This document shows, piece after piece, positions 17,331 through 24,984 of a stretch of DNA of 64,000 nucleotides. Position 1 is the first letter of the stretch; every line of letters starts with the position of its first letter. Location: contig NZ_BEWC01000002.1 in the NCBI RefSeq assembly GCF_003112575.1, forward strand, positions 558,001 through 622,000, written 5' to 3'. The position numbers were made by a program, and so were the translations under genes. The DNA comes from Streptomyces ardesiacus (GTDB lineage: Bacteria; Actinomycetota; Actinomycetes; Streptomycetales; Streptomycetaceae). A model generated the notes under the pieces. It was not told the origin of the DNA. It saw only the letters and a program-made list of their open reading frames with translations, and made no database searches.

Positions 17331-17411
17331 GTCCTGCCCGGAAATACCTGCCGGACTGCCAGCGCAACTCGGGACTGCCAACTCGGCAGAGGTTCGCTGA
17401 TCTAACGCGAA

Positions 17412-17426
17412 TTGTCAGACAGGCTC
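17412..17426 (-). repeat. Right terminal inverted repeat of the IS
   Basis: Sequence TTGTCAGACAGGCTC, a perfect inverted match to 15756-15770, followed by the TA duplication at 17427-17428. The last base is also part of the TAG stop of the minus-strand DUF192 gene. Confidence 0.85.
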
Positions 17427-17836
17427 TAGTCCCGCCGACCGGTTCCGCCGACCGGGTCTGCCGGGCCCTGAAGGATCTCCACCCGCGCCCCCACACGTAC
17501 TCCCCACGCGTGCATCGCCCCGGCCTCCGCCTCCAGGACATGCCGCGCACGCATCCGGGGCAGCCCCAGCCTGCCCGGCCGCATGGTGCGCACGGCGATG
17601 ACGGTGAGCCGCCGGTCGAGGTACGCCACGTCGATGGCCATCCGCATCCGGAACGTGTGCACGCTGCTCGCAGGTGTCAGCAGCATCGCCCCGTCAACGG
17701 AGTCGCGGCCCAACAACCCCTTGGTCCGGGCGCGATAGGAACGCGCGACCTCCACCGGAACGCGAACGCTCCCGCCGCCGGCCCGCCCCTCCACGACCAG
17801 CACCCCTGCCCCGTCCGGCCAGCGCCGCCGCCCCAT
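17426..17836 (-). CDS. DUF192-family protein
   Basis: A 136-residue small protein. The segments VPVEVARSYRARTKGLLGRD, SVHTFRMRMAIDVAYLD and AVRTMRPGRLGLP follow the DUF192 pattern (a beta-rich fold, often secreted, function unknown). No signal peptide is visible here. The stop codon overlaps the right end of the insertion sequence. Before insertion it overlapped the stop of the convergent 15445-15756 gene in a shared CTAG. The 17837-18116 gap upstream holds divergent promoters and nothing else seen. Confidence 0.82.
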   Translation of the reverse strand: MGRRRWPDGAGVLVVEGRAGGGSVRVPVEVARSYRARTKGLLGRDSVDGAMLLTPASSVHTFRMRMAIDVAYLDRRLTVIAVRTMRPGRLGLPRMRARHVLEAEAGAMHAWGVRVGARVEILQGPADPVGGTGRRD

Positions 17837-18116
17837 ACCGGTACCTCCTCGACCTGGTTGGTCCCCCGGCCCCGCCTGCCCTGCCGAATGTATCCATCGG
17901 GAACGGACTGCATGGCGCGATCAACTGCGCCGCCCCCTCCTCCCGTTCACCACCGCCGGTGCGTTGCGCAACTGTTACGGCCCAAGAAGTCACACGTCCC
18001 ACTGACTTCGCCCCACGCGACACGGCAGGGAGACCGGCGTCACCCTGGTGCCGCTCGACCCGGGTGGATAGCGTTACTTCGCTCGAGAGAAGCCTCGTCC
18101 CACCCAGGAGCTGACC

Positions 18117-18779
18117 GTGAATCGCCGCCGCCCCACCTTGCTCGCAGCGCTCACGCTGACCGCCGCTGCGGCCCTGACGCTGTCCGCGTGCGGAAGCGAC
18201 GACAGTTCCGGCAAGGGAGCGGACGAGATCGCTGGGGCGGACACGGGTAGTTCCACCCCGTCGGCGTCACCGACCGCGACCGACTCGGCGGAGCCCGACC
18301 GGCCGAAGATCGACCTGCCTGCGGACCTCTCCTACACCTTCGACTGGCCCAAGACGGGTGACAAGGACAAGGACGCGGTCCTTGCCGACAGCGAGCAGTC
18401 CATCAAGGCCGTGGATCTGGCGATCGTCAACCAGGATCCGCTCGACAAGGCGTACCTCTACTACTACGAGGGCGAGGCCGCTGCCGGTACGCAGGAGTTC
18501 ATCCAGGCCTACGTCAAGGAGAATGCACGAGTGACGGGGGCATACCGCTTCTACGACGCGGTGGTCAACATTCGTGGCAATGACAGTGCCTCGCTCGTGT
18601 ACTGCGAAGACCAGGGCAAAGCGTATGACATGTACCTCAAGCCCAAGAAGATCAACAAAACGCCGGTGACCAAGAACAGCTACGTGCTGTATAACACCCA
18701 GTTGACCAAGAACGACAAGGGTGTCTGGGCTGTACAGAAGATGCTGTCCCAGAGGGGGAGTGACAAGTGCCAGCCCTGA
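18117..18779 (+). CDS. Putative lipoprotein, first gene of a T7SS-like cluster
   Basis: A 220-residue exported lipoprotein. GTG 18117 follows AGGAG at a good distance. The signal peptide ends in LTLSAC (Cys at about residue 25). A Ser/Thr/Asp linker (about 28-60) leads to a domain (about 75-215) with YTFDWPKTGDKDKDAVLAD, a Tyr-rich strand (YLYYYEGEAA) and a C-terminal YVLYNTQLTKND. This layout resembles the small cystatin/NTF2-like sensor or transfer domains found in many Streptomyces lipoproteins, though I cannot name the family. It overlaps the next gene by 13 bp, so the two are surely co-expressed. Confidence 0.8.
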   Translation: MNRRRPTLLAALTLTAAAALTLSACGSDDSSGKGADEIAGADTGSSTPSASPTATDSAEPDRPKIDLPADLSYTFDWPKTGDKDKDAVLADSEQSIKAVDLAIVNQDPLDKAYLYYYEGEAAAGTQEFIQAYVKENARVTGAYRFYDAVVNIRGNDSASLVYCEDQGKAYDMYLKPKKINKTPVTKNSYVLYNTQLTKNDKGVWAVQKMLSQRGSDKCQP

Positions 18780-19813
18780 ATTCAGCCGCTCGTGTCCTCG
18801 CCGCATCAGTCGTGACCGCCGCTGTCTTCACCGGCGCGACAGCTCCCGCAGTCGCCGACAACGAAATCGGCGGGGGCGCGCAGTCGCCGAGTACGGGTGC
18901 CCACGGTGGCTCCGACGGGAAGGGGACCGTCTCGGCGACCGCTGGCGCAGTCGTCTACGACCGGTCCAAGAACGGCTCTGGAGCATCCGTCGGCCCCGTG
19001 GCCACTGCGACGAACTGGACGCCGCCCGCTTGCTACTACGCCCCCAGGTACACCCCGGAGCAGCTCAAGAAGGCCAAGGAGCCCGTCTGGGAAGCCGAGT
19101 CGACGGGCTATCAGTGGGATGCCCAGCAGCGCGACAAGTACGTGAACGGGCACCCGTACAAGGACTTCAACAAGGAGAAGGCCGGCAAGGGCTACTTCTG
19201 GGACTCCTACGTTACGCCCGGACGGGAGGGCGACCCGGGAGCGCTCGACTGTAACGAGGACGCCTTTTGGGTGGACACCGGTGATGACCCGCCGGCGGAC
19301 ATCCCACAGGCGATCACACCGGAGGTCCTCGCACAACTCGCCTATGCGGAGATCCGTGTTCCCACCACGGAGGTGGAGCTGAGGCCCGCGGGGGCGACGA
19401 AGGTGAACCTGCCGACGTGGGCGTGGCTCGACGCAACGGACTTCAAGCTTGTGTCGGTGACGGCTTCGGTGCCTCTACTGGGAGTCGAGGCGACTACCAC
19501 GGCGGAGCCGGTGTCGGTGAAGATCGACCCGGGTACGGCGGACGCCCAGACCTTCCCGGCGTCGGGGGTCTGCGAGGCCGTGAACGGCACGATCGGTGAG
19601 CCCTACGCGAGAGGCAAGGCCGAGAAGACGCCGCCGTGTGGCGTCAAGTATCTGCGTGCGTCCGGCAACGGGTCGTACCAGCTCAAGGCGACGGTCACCT
19701 GGAAGATCCACTGGACCGGCACCGGTGTCGCCGGGGAGCAACCGCTGCCTGACGGTGACTTCGGAGGAGAGCAGGGCGTCGTCGTCCAGGAGATCCAGGC
19801 CGTCAACCGCTGA
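18767..19813 (+). CDS. Unknown secreted protein, 348 aa
   Basis: GTG 18767 starts inside the 3' end of the lipoprotein gene. Residues 1-30 are a signal peptide (cleavage near AVAD). The mature protein has a Gly/Ser-rich start, a PPACYYAPRYTPEQLKKA segment (Cys, Tyr and Pro rich), a charged repeat-like middle and a beta-rich C-terminal half (about 190-348) with LPTWAWLDATDFK and GSYQLKATVTWKIHW. Four Cys residues are spread through it. I do not recognise the family. Coupling to the lipoprotein and its place before WXG-like genes suggest a role at the cell surface with a secretion system. That is inference. Confidence 0.78.
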   Translation: MPALNSAARVLAASVVTAAVFTGATAPAVADNEIGGGAQSPSTGAHGGSDGKGTVSATAGAVVYDRSKNGSGASVGPVATATNWTPPACYYAPRYTPEQLKKAKEPVWEAESTGYQWDAQQRDKYVNGHPYKDFNKEKAGKGYFWDSYVTPGREGDPGALDCNEDAFWVDTGDDPPADIPQAITPEVLAQLAYAEIRVPTTEVELRPAGATKVNLPTWAWLDATDFKLVSVTASVPLLGVEATTTAEPVSVKIDPGTADAQTFPASGVCEAVNGTIGEPYARGKAEKTPPCGVKYLRASGNGSYQLKATVTWKIHWTGTGVAGEQPLPDGDFGGEQGVVVQEIQAVNR

Positions 19814-19920
19814 GCGGTCCTGCCAGTCGTCAGAGCGGCAGCGGTCGTCGGGGCGTCACGAAGAACGGATGCCGTCGTTCCTCTCATCGGTGCAGTGGAC
19901 CGGTGAGAGGGGACGGGCGG

Positions 19921-20241
19921 GTGGCGGAGCGGCTTGCCGTGGACGGTGACGAACTCGGACGGTTCATGAAGTCGCTGAAGGAGTCGTCGACTTCGCTCAG
20001 GGGCGTTCGGAAGGCGTTGTCGGACGCGACGATCGTCGGGCTGGGCACGGACGATCTCGACTCGGCGTGCGAAGCCTTTCAGGACGACTGGAAGTACGGC
20101 TCCGAGGAGATCGGCAAGCAGACGGAGGACCTTGCCGACATCATCGGCAAGAGCAAGGACAGTTACCTCGAGGTCGACAAGGCGCTCGAGGCGGCGCTGC
20201 GGGAGTCGCGCGAGGCGGCCAAGGGCGGCGGCGAGAAGTGA
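19921..20241 (+). CDS. Small helical WXG100-like protein
   Basis: A 106-residue all-helical protein. The GTG start 19921 has AGAGGGGA 6 nt upstream. GTG 19903 is an alternative. Helix one (about 10-45) and helix two (about 55-100) are joined around DDWKYGSEEI, in the position of the WXG turn of ESX/WXG100 proteins, although the motif here is W-x-x-G. Such proteins are type VII secretion substrates or chaperones that pair with larger partners. The stop overlaps the start of the larger effector-like gene (GTGA), supporting a chaperone and substrate pair. Confidence 0.78.
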   Translation: MAERLAVDGDELGRFMKSLKESSTSLRGVRKALSDATIVGLGTDDLDSACEAFQDDWKYGSEEIGKQTEDLADIIGKSKDSYLEVDKALEAALRESREAAKGGGEK

Positions 20242-21602
20242 CCGTCCCAGCCGGCCAGGACACGTACGGTGCTGCCCTCGATCCGCAGTCGCGGTCGGAC
20301 CTGGGCAAACCGCAGGGACTGAAGTCCGCGCCGTCCATTCCGAACCCGGAGTATCCGCACCTGGGCTTCAATCCGGTACCGGGGGACACGGAGACCGTGC
20401 GGGGGCTGGAGAAGAAGCTCAGCGGTTGCGCGAAGGTGCTGCAGGAGGCGTACGACCTCGTCACCAAACTGCTCGACGGCAGCTACTGGAAGGGTGACGC
20501 GGCCGTCGCGTTCCGCGAGCAGTTGGACGGCGGGCCGTTGCCGCTGAACCTGAAGAACGCGGCGCACTCGATTCGCAAGGCGGCCCGGCAACTGGATCGC
20601 TGGGAGGGCGAACTCGACGACTTCCAGCGGCGGGCCAGGAAGCTGGAGGGCGAGGCGAAGGACGCCCAGGCCGCGGTGGATCGGGCGCAGGGACGTGCGG
20701 ACGCGGCGGGCCATGATCCCGGTCTGAAGAAGGACGGGGCTGAGGGTGACGCCGCGGAGAAGGCCCTCACGCGCGCGAACGGTGACCTCGACGATGCCCA
20801 GGCCGAGCTGAAGAAGATCATCGGCAAGGCGGAGAGGCTGGCCGAGGAGCATGAGGAGAAGGCGGGGTACCGGGCGCGGAAGATCCGGGACGCCACAAAG
20901 AAGTTGGTGCCGCATGAACCGGGTTGGTTCGACGAGGCACTCGACTGGCTGGGCGACAATCTGCCGGACATTCTGAGTTTCGTGGCGGGGCTGATCGGGG
21001 TTGCGGCGCTTCTTCTGTCGGGGCCGCTGGGGTGGAGCGTTGCGACGGTTGCCGCCTTGATGCTCACGGCTTCCGGGCTGAGCATCGTCGCGGTTGGCCT
21101 CCGGCTCGCGGACTCGGAGGTGCGTGCTTCTTTGTGGGACGGAATGACGAAGGGGGAGTTCGATGCCGATTTCTGGAGTAACGCCGTCTCGGTGGGAGCT
21201 GACGCGGCGGGTGCTCTGCCGGGTGTCGCGGCGGTGGCCAAGGGTACCTTCGCAGCTACGCGAACCGTTCGTCGCAGCGGACAAGTGCTGGATTTCTGGC
21301 AGCGAGCCGGAACCTATGGCTCCAAGGTTCTCGACGAGGCCGGGGCAATCGCGAACCTGGAGAATTCGATGGTCGCCCGTGCAGTGCGAGGGTTCAGTGA
21401 CCCTGGTAGAGCGGCCAACGTCGTTGCCGGCACTTCGGGCATGGTCGGTGTTGGTACTGGAGGGTTCGGTTTGTACAACAAGGTCGTGGACGCGGAAGAC
21501 GACGGAATCAAGGACGGCGCTGTTGCTGGCGTCGACGGCTCACGCCTCATTCTCGACGGCGGGGGCCTGGTAGAGATTGCACGATACGTGTTCTGTCGTT
21601 GA
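20238..21602 (+). CDS. Putative T7SS-secreted effector-like protein
   Basis: A 454-residue protein translated by coupling to the WXG-like gene. After a short Pro-rich start, residues 45-130 form a WXG-like helical hairpin with the turn SYWKGDAAVAF. A long coiled coil follows (about 130-220, rich in Glu, Lys, Arg and Ala), then two hydrophobic helices (about 238-285), then a Gly/Ala-rich C-terminus. This matches the N-terminal T7SS-signal domain that heads polymorphic toxins in Streptomyces. Residues 330-454 contain no toxin motif I recognise and no conserved catalytic pair. The protein could be a short or eroded effector or a structural factor. Confidence 0.75.
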   Translation: MTVPAGQDTYGAALDPQSRSDLGKPQGLKSAPSIPNPEYPHLGFNPVPGDTETVRGLEKKLSGCAKVLQEAYDLVTKLLDGSYWKGDAAVAFREQLDGGPLPLNLKNAAHSIRKAARQLDRWEGELDDFQRRARKLEGEAKDAQAAVDRAQGRADAAGHDPGLKKDGAEGDAAEKALTRANGDLDDAQAELKKIIGKAERLAEEHEEKAGYRARKIRDATKKLVPHEPGWFDEALDWLGDNLPDILSFVAGLIGVAALLLSGPLGWSVATVAALMLTASGLSIVAVGLRLADSEVRASLWDGMTKGEFDADFWSNAVSVGADAAGALPGVAAVAKGTFAATRTVRRSGQVLDFWQRAGTYGSKVLDEAGAIANLENSMVARAVRGFSDPGRAANVVAGTSGMVGVGTGGFGLYNKVVDAEDDGIKDGAVAGVDGSRLILDGGGLVEIARYVFCR

Positions 21603-21618
21603 GCAGGAGGAAAGACTC

Positions 21619-22299
21619 GTGGACCCTGACGTCTGCACGACTGCATGGGATCACCGGCCCACCCGCCGAGCTTGGCTCCGTCACATGGCGATGAATGTTG
21701 TCGGGTTCTTTGGCTGGGTGGGCGGATGGGTGCTATTGCTGGGTGTCTCGGTGTACTCGGCCGACTGGCTGGTCTGGGTGTTTCTCCCATACTTTGTCTA
21801 TGGCCCCTACCGTGCACTGACGCAGCTGCGTTACTTTCCGGCAGCTGTGTCGATGCTACGAATTTTACGTACCCATCGTTGGCAAGTTGTGCAACGGGCT
21901 CCTCATGGACTGACTGATAGGCCAGGGGTATCCAGTGAGCACTACGGCTGGTTTGAGTTGCCAGATTACTCTCGTCCAGGGCAGTCGCTGCCGCTGGTTT
22001 TTACCCGACACCTGCGCCTGAACTGGTGGTGTCGGCGTATGGCTCCTCGCGCCAAGCCACACCTGAAATCTCAGATTGAGGAAGTTTGGTTCGCGGGGGA
22101 TGTTCGCCTGGCTGGAGTCATTGCCGCGCCCGCAAGGAGGGGAAGGGTACCTCGGCGTATGCACGTCATCGAACAGCGGATGAATCCCCAGGATGGTGAG
22201 CGGCTCCGCGGCTTGGGTTCCAGTCCTGATAGCAGTGCGCATGAAGCTCGTCCGGCTGATCACTCCATTTCCTCTGAGACGTGTAGGAAGCTGCTATGA
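21619..22299 (+). CDS. Membrane protein with a TTA codon, next to the T7SS effector
   Basis: GTG 21619 follows AGGAGGAAAG, a very strong ribosome site. The 226-residue product has two or three hydrophobic helices (about residues 22-45 and 50-65), then a soluble part with HYGWFELPDYSRPG and an Arg-rich tail. Base composition is clearly more AT-rich than in the neighbouring genes. Codon 83 is TTA (21865-21867), so expression may need the bldA tRNA. It lies directly after the effector-like gene and overlaps the next start (ATGA). An immunity-like role is a fair guess from position, but nothing in the sequence proves it. Confidence 0.72.
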   Translation: MDPDVCTTAWDHRPTRRAWLRHMAMNVVGFFGWVGGWVLLLGVSVYSADWLVWVFLPYFVYGPYRALTQLRYFPAAVSMLRILRTHRWQVVQRAPHGLTDRPGVSSEHYGWFELPDYSRPGQSLPLVFTRHLRLNWWCRRMAPRAKPHLKSQIEEVWFAGDVRLAGVIAAPARRGRVPRRMHVIEQRMNPQDGERLRGLGSSPDSSAHEARPADHSISSETCRKLL

Positions 22300-22958
22300 G
22301 TACACCGCGCATCTACGTGGATGATGCTGTGACCGACGAGCAATCGGAACTGTGGTTCGCTGAGCCCTCCGGCTTTATTCCGCTGCCCCTCACTTCCCTG
22401 CTAGCCAAACCCGGCTCTCCAGAGGCCGAAGCGATGTGCGAGGCCGTTGCCCCGTTGCTCGAAGCGGCGCCCAGCGCATGGGTGCGCCAGCAGTTCGTCG
22501 CGCAACTCGCCCTGGGGCAGCAGATGCTCGGGGCCCTGTGCGGGTTCGGCACAGTCCACTGCTCCCTCGGCCTGCACCGTGACGACGTCGGCGGCGGTGG
22601 ACAGCCCCTGCTCTCCCTCTTCACCATCACCTGGCAGGACACCCCCGTGGCTTCCCGGGCCGCGACCGCTGCTCGTGCCGTTACCGCCCCGGACGGGCAC
22701 CGGCGGGTCGCGTACCTCGAGTTGCCCTGCGGTCCTGCCACCGTCAGTGAGACCCTGCGTCCGCCGATGACGGGCAGCCCGCTTCCCCGGCTTCCCCTGC
22801 TTCAGGTCCACGCCCACCTCCCCCACCCCGACTGCAAGCGGCTGGCCGTGTTGACGGTCAGCAGTACCGCGGCCACGCGCAGGGCGGAGTACCGGGCGGT
22901 GCTGGAGGGGATCGCCGACACCGTTCGCTTCACGGATCCGCTGGGGGCGCTGTCCTAA
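22296..22958 (+). CDS. Unknown 220-aa cytoplasmic protein of the T7SS-like cluster
   Basis: Start overlaps the previous stop (ATGA). The product has no signal peptide or membrane helix. It shows an N-terminal FIPLPLTSLL segment, a central beta-rich region (HCSLGLHRDDVGGGGQPLLS, FTITWQDTP) and a C-terminal RLAVLTVSSTAATRRAEYRAVLEGIADTVRF. The last part resembles small proteins found next to WXG100 genes in actinobacteria (PspA- or EspG-like chaperone folds are possible), but I cannot assign it. Its place at the end of the operon fits a chaperone or immunity protein. Confidence 0.7.
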   Translation: MSTPRIYVDDAVTDEQSELWFAEPSGFIPLPLTSLLAKPGSPEAEAMCEAVAPLLEAAPSAWVRQQFVAQLALGQQMLGALCGFGTVHCSLGLHRDDVGGGGQPLLSLFTITWQDTPVASRAATAARAVTAPDGHRRVAYLELPCGPATVSETLRPPMTGSPLPRLPLLQVHAHLPHPDCKRLAVLTVSSTAATRRAEYRAVLEGIADTVRFTDPLGALS

Positions 22959-22966
22959 TGTCCTAA
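22951..22966. repeat. Tandem 8-bp duplication over a stop codon
   Basis: TGTCCTAA occurs twice in a row. The first copy contains the stop codon of the 22296-22958 gene. It is probably a slippage duplication in or next to the stop, and it adds nothing to the protein. Confidence 0.6.
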
Positions 22967-23007
22967 TGGTGTTGTCCGGGGGGCGCGGCCGAAGGTAGGA
23001 AGGGCGG

Positions 23008-23893
23008 ATGACTGGACTCGGTGCCGTACTCCGTCCTCAGCTCGCCCCCGAGCGACTGCGTGCCGTGGCACGCGTTGCCGACGAGACGGGACTGGAGGAG
23101 CTGTGGCTGTGGGAGGACTGTTTCCGCGAGGGCGGGATCTCCTCGGCCGCCGCTGTCCTCGCGTGGACCGAGCGGGTGCGGGTCGGGGTCGGGCTGTTGC
23201 CCGTGCCGTTGCGGAACGTGGCCCTCACCGCGATGGAGGCCGCCACGCTGCACCGGATGTTCCCCGGCCGTGCCGTCCTCGGCGTGGGGCACGGGGTGCA
23301 GGACTGGATGGGGCAGGTCGGGGCGCGGGTCGAGTCGCCCCTCACTCTGCTGCGGGAGCACCTCCTCGCGCTGCGGGCGTTGTTGCGAGGGGAGAGGGTG
23401 ACCGTGGAGGGGCGTTACGTCCGGCTCGACGACGTCGGCCTGGACTGGCCGCCGGAACAGGGGGCCGAGGTCTTCGCCGGTGCCACCGGGCCCCGGTCGC
23501 TGCGGCTGGCCGGTGAGGCCGCCGACGGGACCGTGCTCACCGCGAACACCCCGCCCGACGGAGTGCGCCGTGCCCGGCGTCTCGTCGACGAAGGACGGGA
23601 GGCCGGCGGACGCGGGGACGACGGGCACCGGGTCGTCGTGTATCTGCTCGCCGCCACGGGGAGCGATGCCCGTGAGCGGGTGCGCGCCGAGCTGGTCGCC
23701 GAGGGCGTCGGGGACGTGCCGGGGCTTGGGGTCGCGGGGGACGCGGAGGCCGTCGCCGACGCCGTACGGAGGCTGGCCGAGGCCGGGGCGGACACCGTGG
23801 TCCTGCAGCCGAACCGGGGACGAGCCCGACCCGGAGGGGTTCGTGCGGTTCGCCGCGGAGCGGGTCCGGCCCCTCGTGGAGGCACGGGCGTGA
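23008..23893 (+). pseudogene. LLM-class (luciferase-like) oxidoreductase with a frameshift near its end
   Basis: Starts at ATG 23008 after GGAAGGG. Residues 1-270 read as a flavin-dependent luciferase-like monooxygenase: LWLWEDCFREGG, VGVGLLPVPLRN, GRAVLGVGHGVQDWMGQVG and EVFAGATGPRSLRLAGE, all typical of F420/FMN-dependent members. Near 23815-23825 the frame breaks. The expected ending (DEPDPEGFVRFAAERVRPLVEARA) continues in the next frame to a TGA at 23891-23893, as if one extra base (an A in GCCGAACCGG, or a G) were present. Left uncorrected, the frame fuses with the methyltransferase. It is either a real frameshift mutation, which changes only the last 25 or so residues, or a sequencing error. 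Confidence 0.75.
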
Positions 23894-24672
23894 CCGGCCC
23901 CCGTTCCTTCGACGAGCTCGTGGCCGAGGGGGCCTCCGTTCCCACCGAGGGGTGGGACTTCTCCTGGTTCGAGGGGCGGGCCACCGAGGCCCGGCCGTCC
24001 TGGGGGTACGCGCGGTCCCTGGCCGAGCGGCTGGCCGGGTCCGCCACCGCCGTACTGGACGTGCAGACCGGGGGAGGGGAGGTGCTGGACTTCGCCCTCC
24101 GGGCCGCCGGTCCGGACCGGGCCCCGCTCGTCGTCGCCACCGAGGGATGGGCGCCCAACGTCGCCGAGGCCACCCGGCTGCTGCGTCCGCGGGGCGTTCC
24201 GGTGGTCGCCTCGGCCGACGACGCGCCCCTGCCCTTCGCGGACGGCGCCTTCGACCTGGTCGTGAGCCGGCATCCCGTCGAGCCGCACTGGGACGAGATC
24301 GCCCGCGTGCTCGCGCCCGGCGGTGCCTACTTCGCCCAGCACGTCGGGCCCGCCAGCGTCTTCGAACTCATCGAGTACTTCCTCGGGCCGCTGCCGGAGG
24401 CGACGCGCCGGCACCGTGATCCCGAGCGCGAGCGTGCCGACGCCGAGGCGGCCGGGCTGGAGGTCGTGGAGCTGCGGTCGGAGCGGCTGCGGATGGAGTT
24501 CTTCGACGTCGGGGCCGTCGTCCACTTCCTGCGCAAGGTGGTGTGGATGGTCCCCGGGTTCACCGTCGAGGCGTACCGCGACCGGCTGCGCGACCTGCAC
24601 GAGCGCATCCGGGCCGACGGCCCCTTCGTCGCCCACAGCTCCCGTCATCTCTTCGAGGCGCGCAAGCGCTGA
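23890..24672 (+). CDS. SAM-dependent methyltransferase-like protein
   Basis: A 260-residue class I methyltransferase. GTG 23890 overlaps the intended TGA of the oxidoreductase gene (GTGA), so the two should be coupled. Motif I is LDVQTGGGEVLDFAL (about residues 56-70), with VVATEGWAPNVAEA (motif II), DAPLPFADGAFDLVVSRH and ARVLAPGGAYFAQHVG (motifs III-IV). The C-terminal VGAVVHFLRKVVWMVPGF is typical of Streptomyces small-molecule methyltransferases of this group. The substrate is unknown. Without recognising the frameshift upstream, this gene would be misread as the C-terminal half of a 554-residue fusion. Confidence 0.85.
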   Translation: MTGPRSFDELVAEGASVPTEGWDFSWFEGRATEARPSWGYARSLAERLAGSATAVLDVQTGGGEVLDFALRAAGPDRAPLVVATEGWAPNVAEATRLLRPRGVPVVASADDAPLPFADGAFDLVVSRHPVEPHWDEIARVLAPGGAYFAQHVGPASVFELIEYFLGPLPEATRRHRDPERERADAEAAGLEVVELRSERLRMEFFDVGAVVHFLRKVVWMVPGFTVEAYRDRLRDLHERIRADGPFVAHSSRHLFEARKR

Positions 24673-24684
24673 GGCTCTTGCCGG

Positions 24685-24780
24685 CGGCCCCGGCGGCCCC
24701 GGCGGCCCCGGCGGCCCCGGTGGTCCCGGTGGTCCGGGTGCTTCCGGTGGTCCCAGCGGCCCCGGTCGCCCCGGCGCCCC
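24685..24780. repeat. G/C-rich tandem repeat of 9-bp GGCGGCCCC-type units
   Basis: At least four near-identical GGCGGCCCC units followed by variants (GGTGGTCCC, GGTGCTTCC, AGCGGCCCC). Read on either strand it would encode a collagen-like Gly-Gly-Pro or Gly-Pro-Pro tract. However, the plus-strand frame has no start of its own and the minus-strand frame runs antisense to real genes. I therefore treat it as noncoding repeat DNA just after the methyltransferase stop. Confidence 0.65.
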
Positions 24781-24984
24781 GGCGTCCACGGCATCCGGCG
24801 TCACCGTGTCCGTGCCTCACGGCGTGGAATGTCCGGGCGTAAGCGCCGCGCCGTCGCACCTGTCGGCGTGCGCGGTCGCAGGGTGCCGTCACCGCCGTCG
24901 GCTCTCACAGGGTTTCCACATCGTTATTCACCGGTGTTCTTTTCGGGTCGAACCCGGGCCGCCCGGTCGCGTAGGTTCGGACCA

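Larger units (their letters stand above)
15756..17426. mobile_element. IS5-like insertion sequence carrying a methyltransferase gene
   Basis: The 1,671-bp element is bounded by perfect 15-bp inverted repeats, GAGCCTGTCTGACAA (15756-15770) and TTGTCAGACAGGCTC (17412-17426), and flanked by TA on both sides (15754-15755, 17427-17428). It holds a transposase gene and a divergent methyltransferase gene. Between them, at 16674-16688, is a degenerate copy of the right repeat (10 of 15 matches). The simple insertion sequence may therefore once have ended there, with the passenger gene captured by use of a second end. Removing the element and one TA restores the palindrome GACTAGTC. Confidence 0.85.

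Noticed and set aside
23008..24672. Natural oxidoreductase-methyltransferase fusion
   Set aside because: The true end of the oxidoreductase is visible in another frame and stops in a GTGA overlap with the methyltransferase start, so a one-base frameshift is the simpler reading.
22963..24804. Minus-strand collagen-like protein with Gly-Pro-Pro repeats
   Set aside because: The repeat-bearing part is short and the rest is antisense to the oxidoreductase and methyltransferase genes. No ribosome site and no signal peptide.
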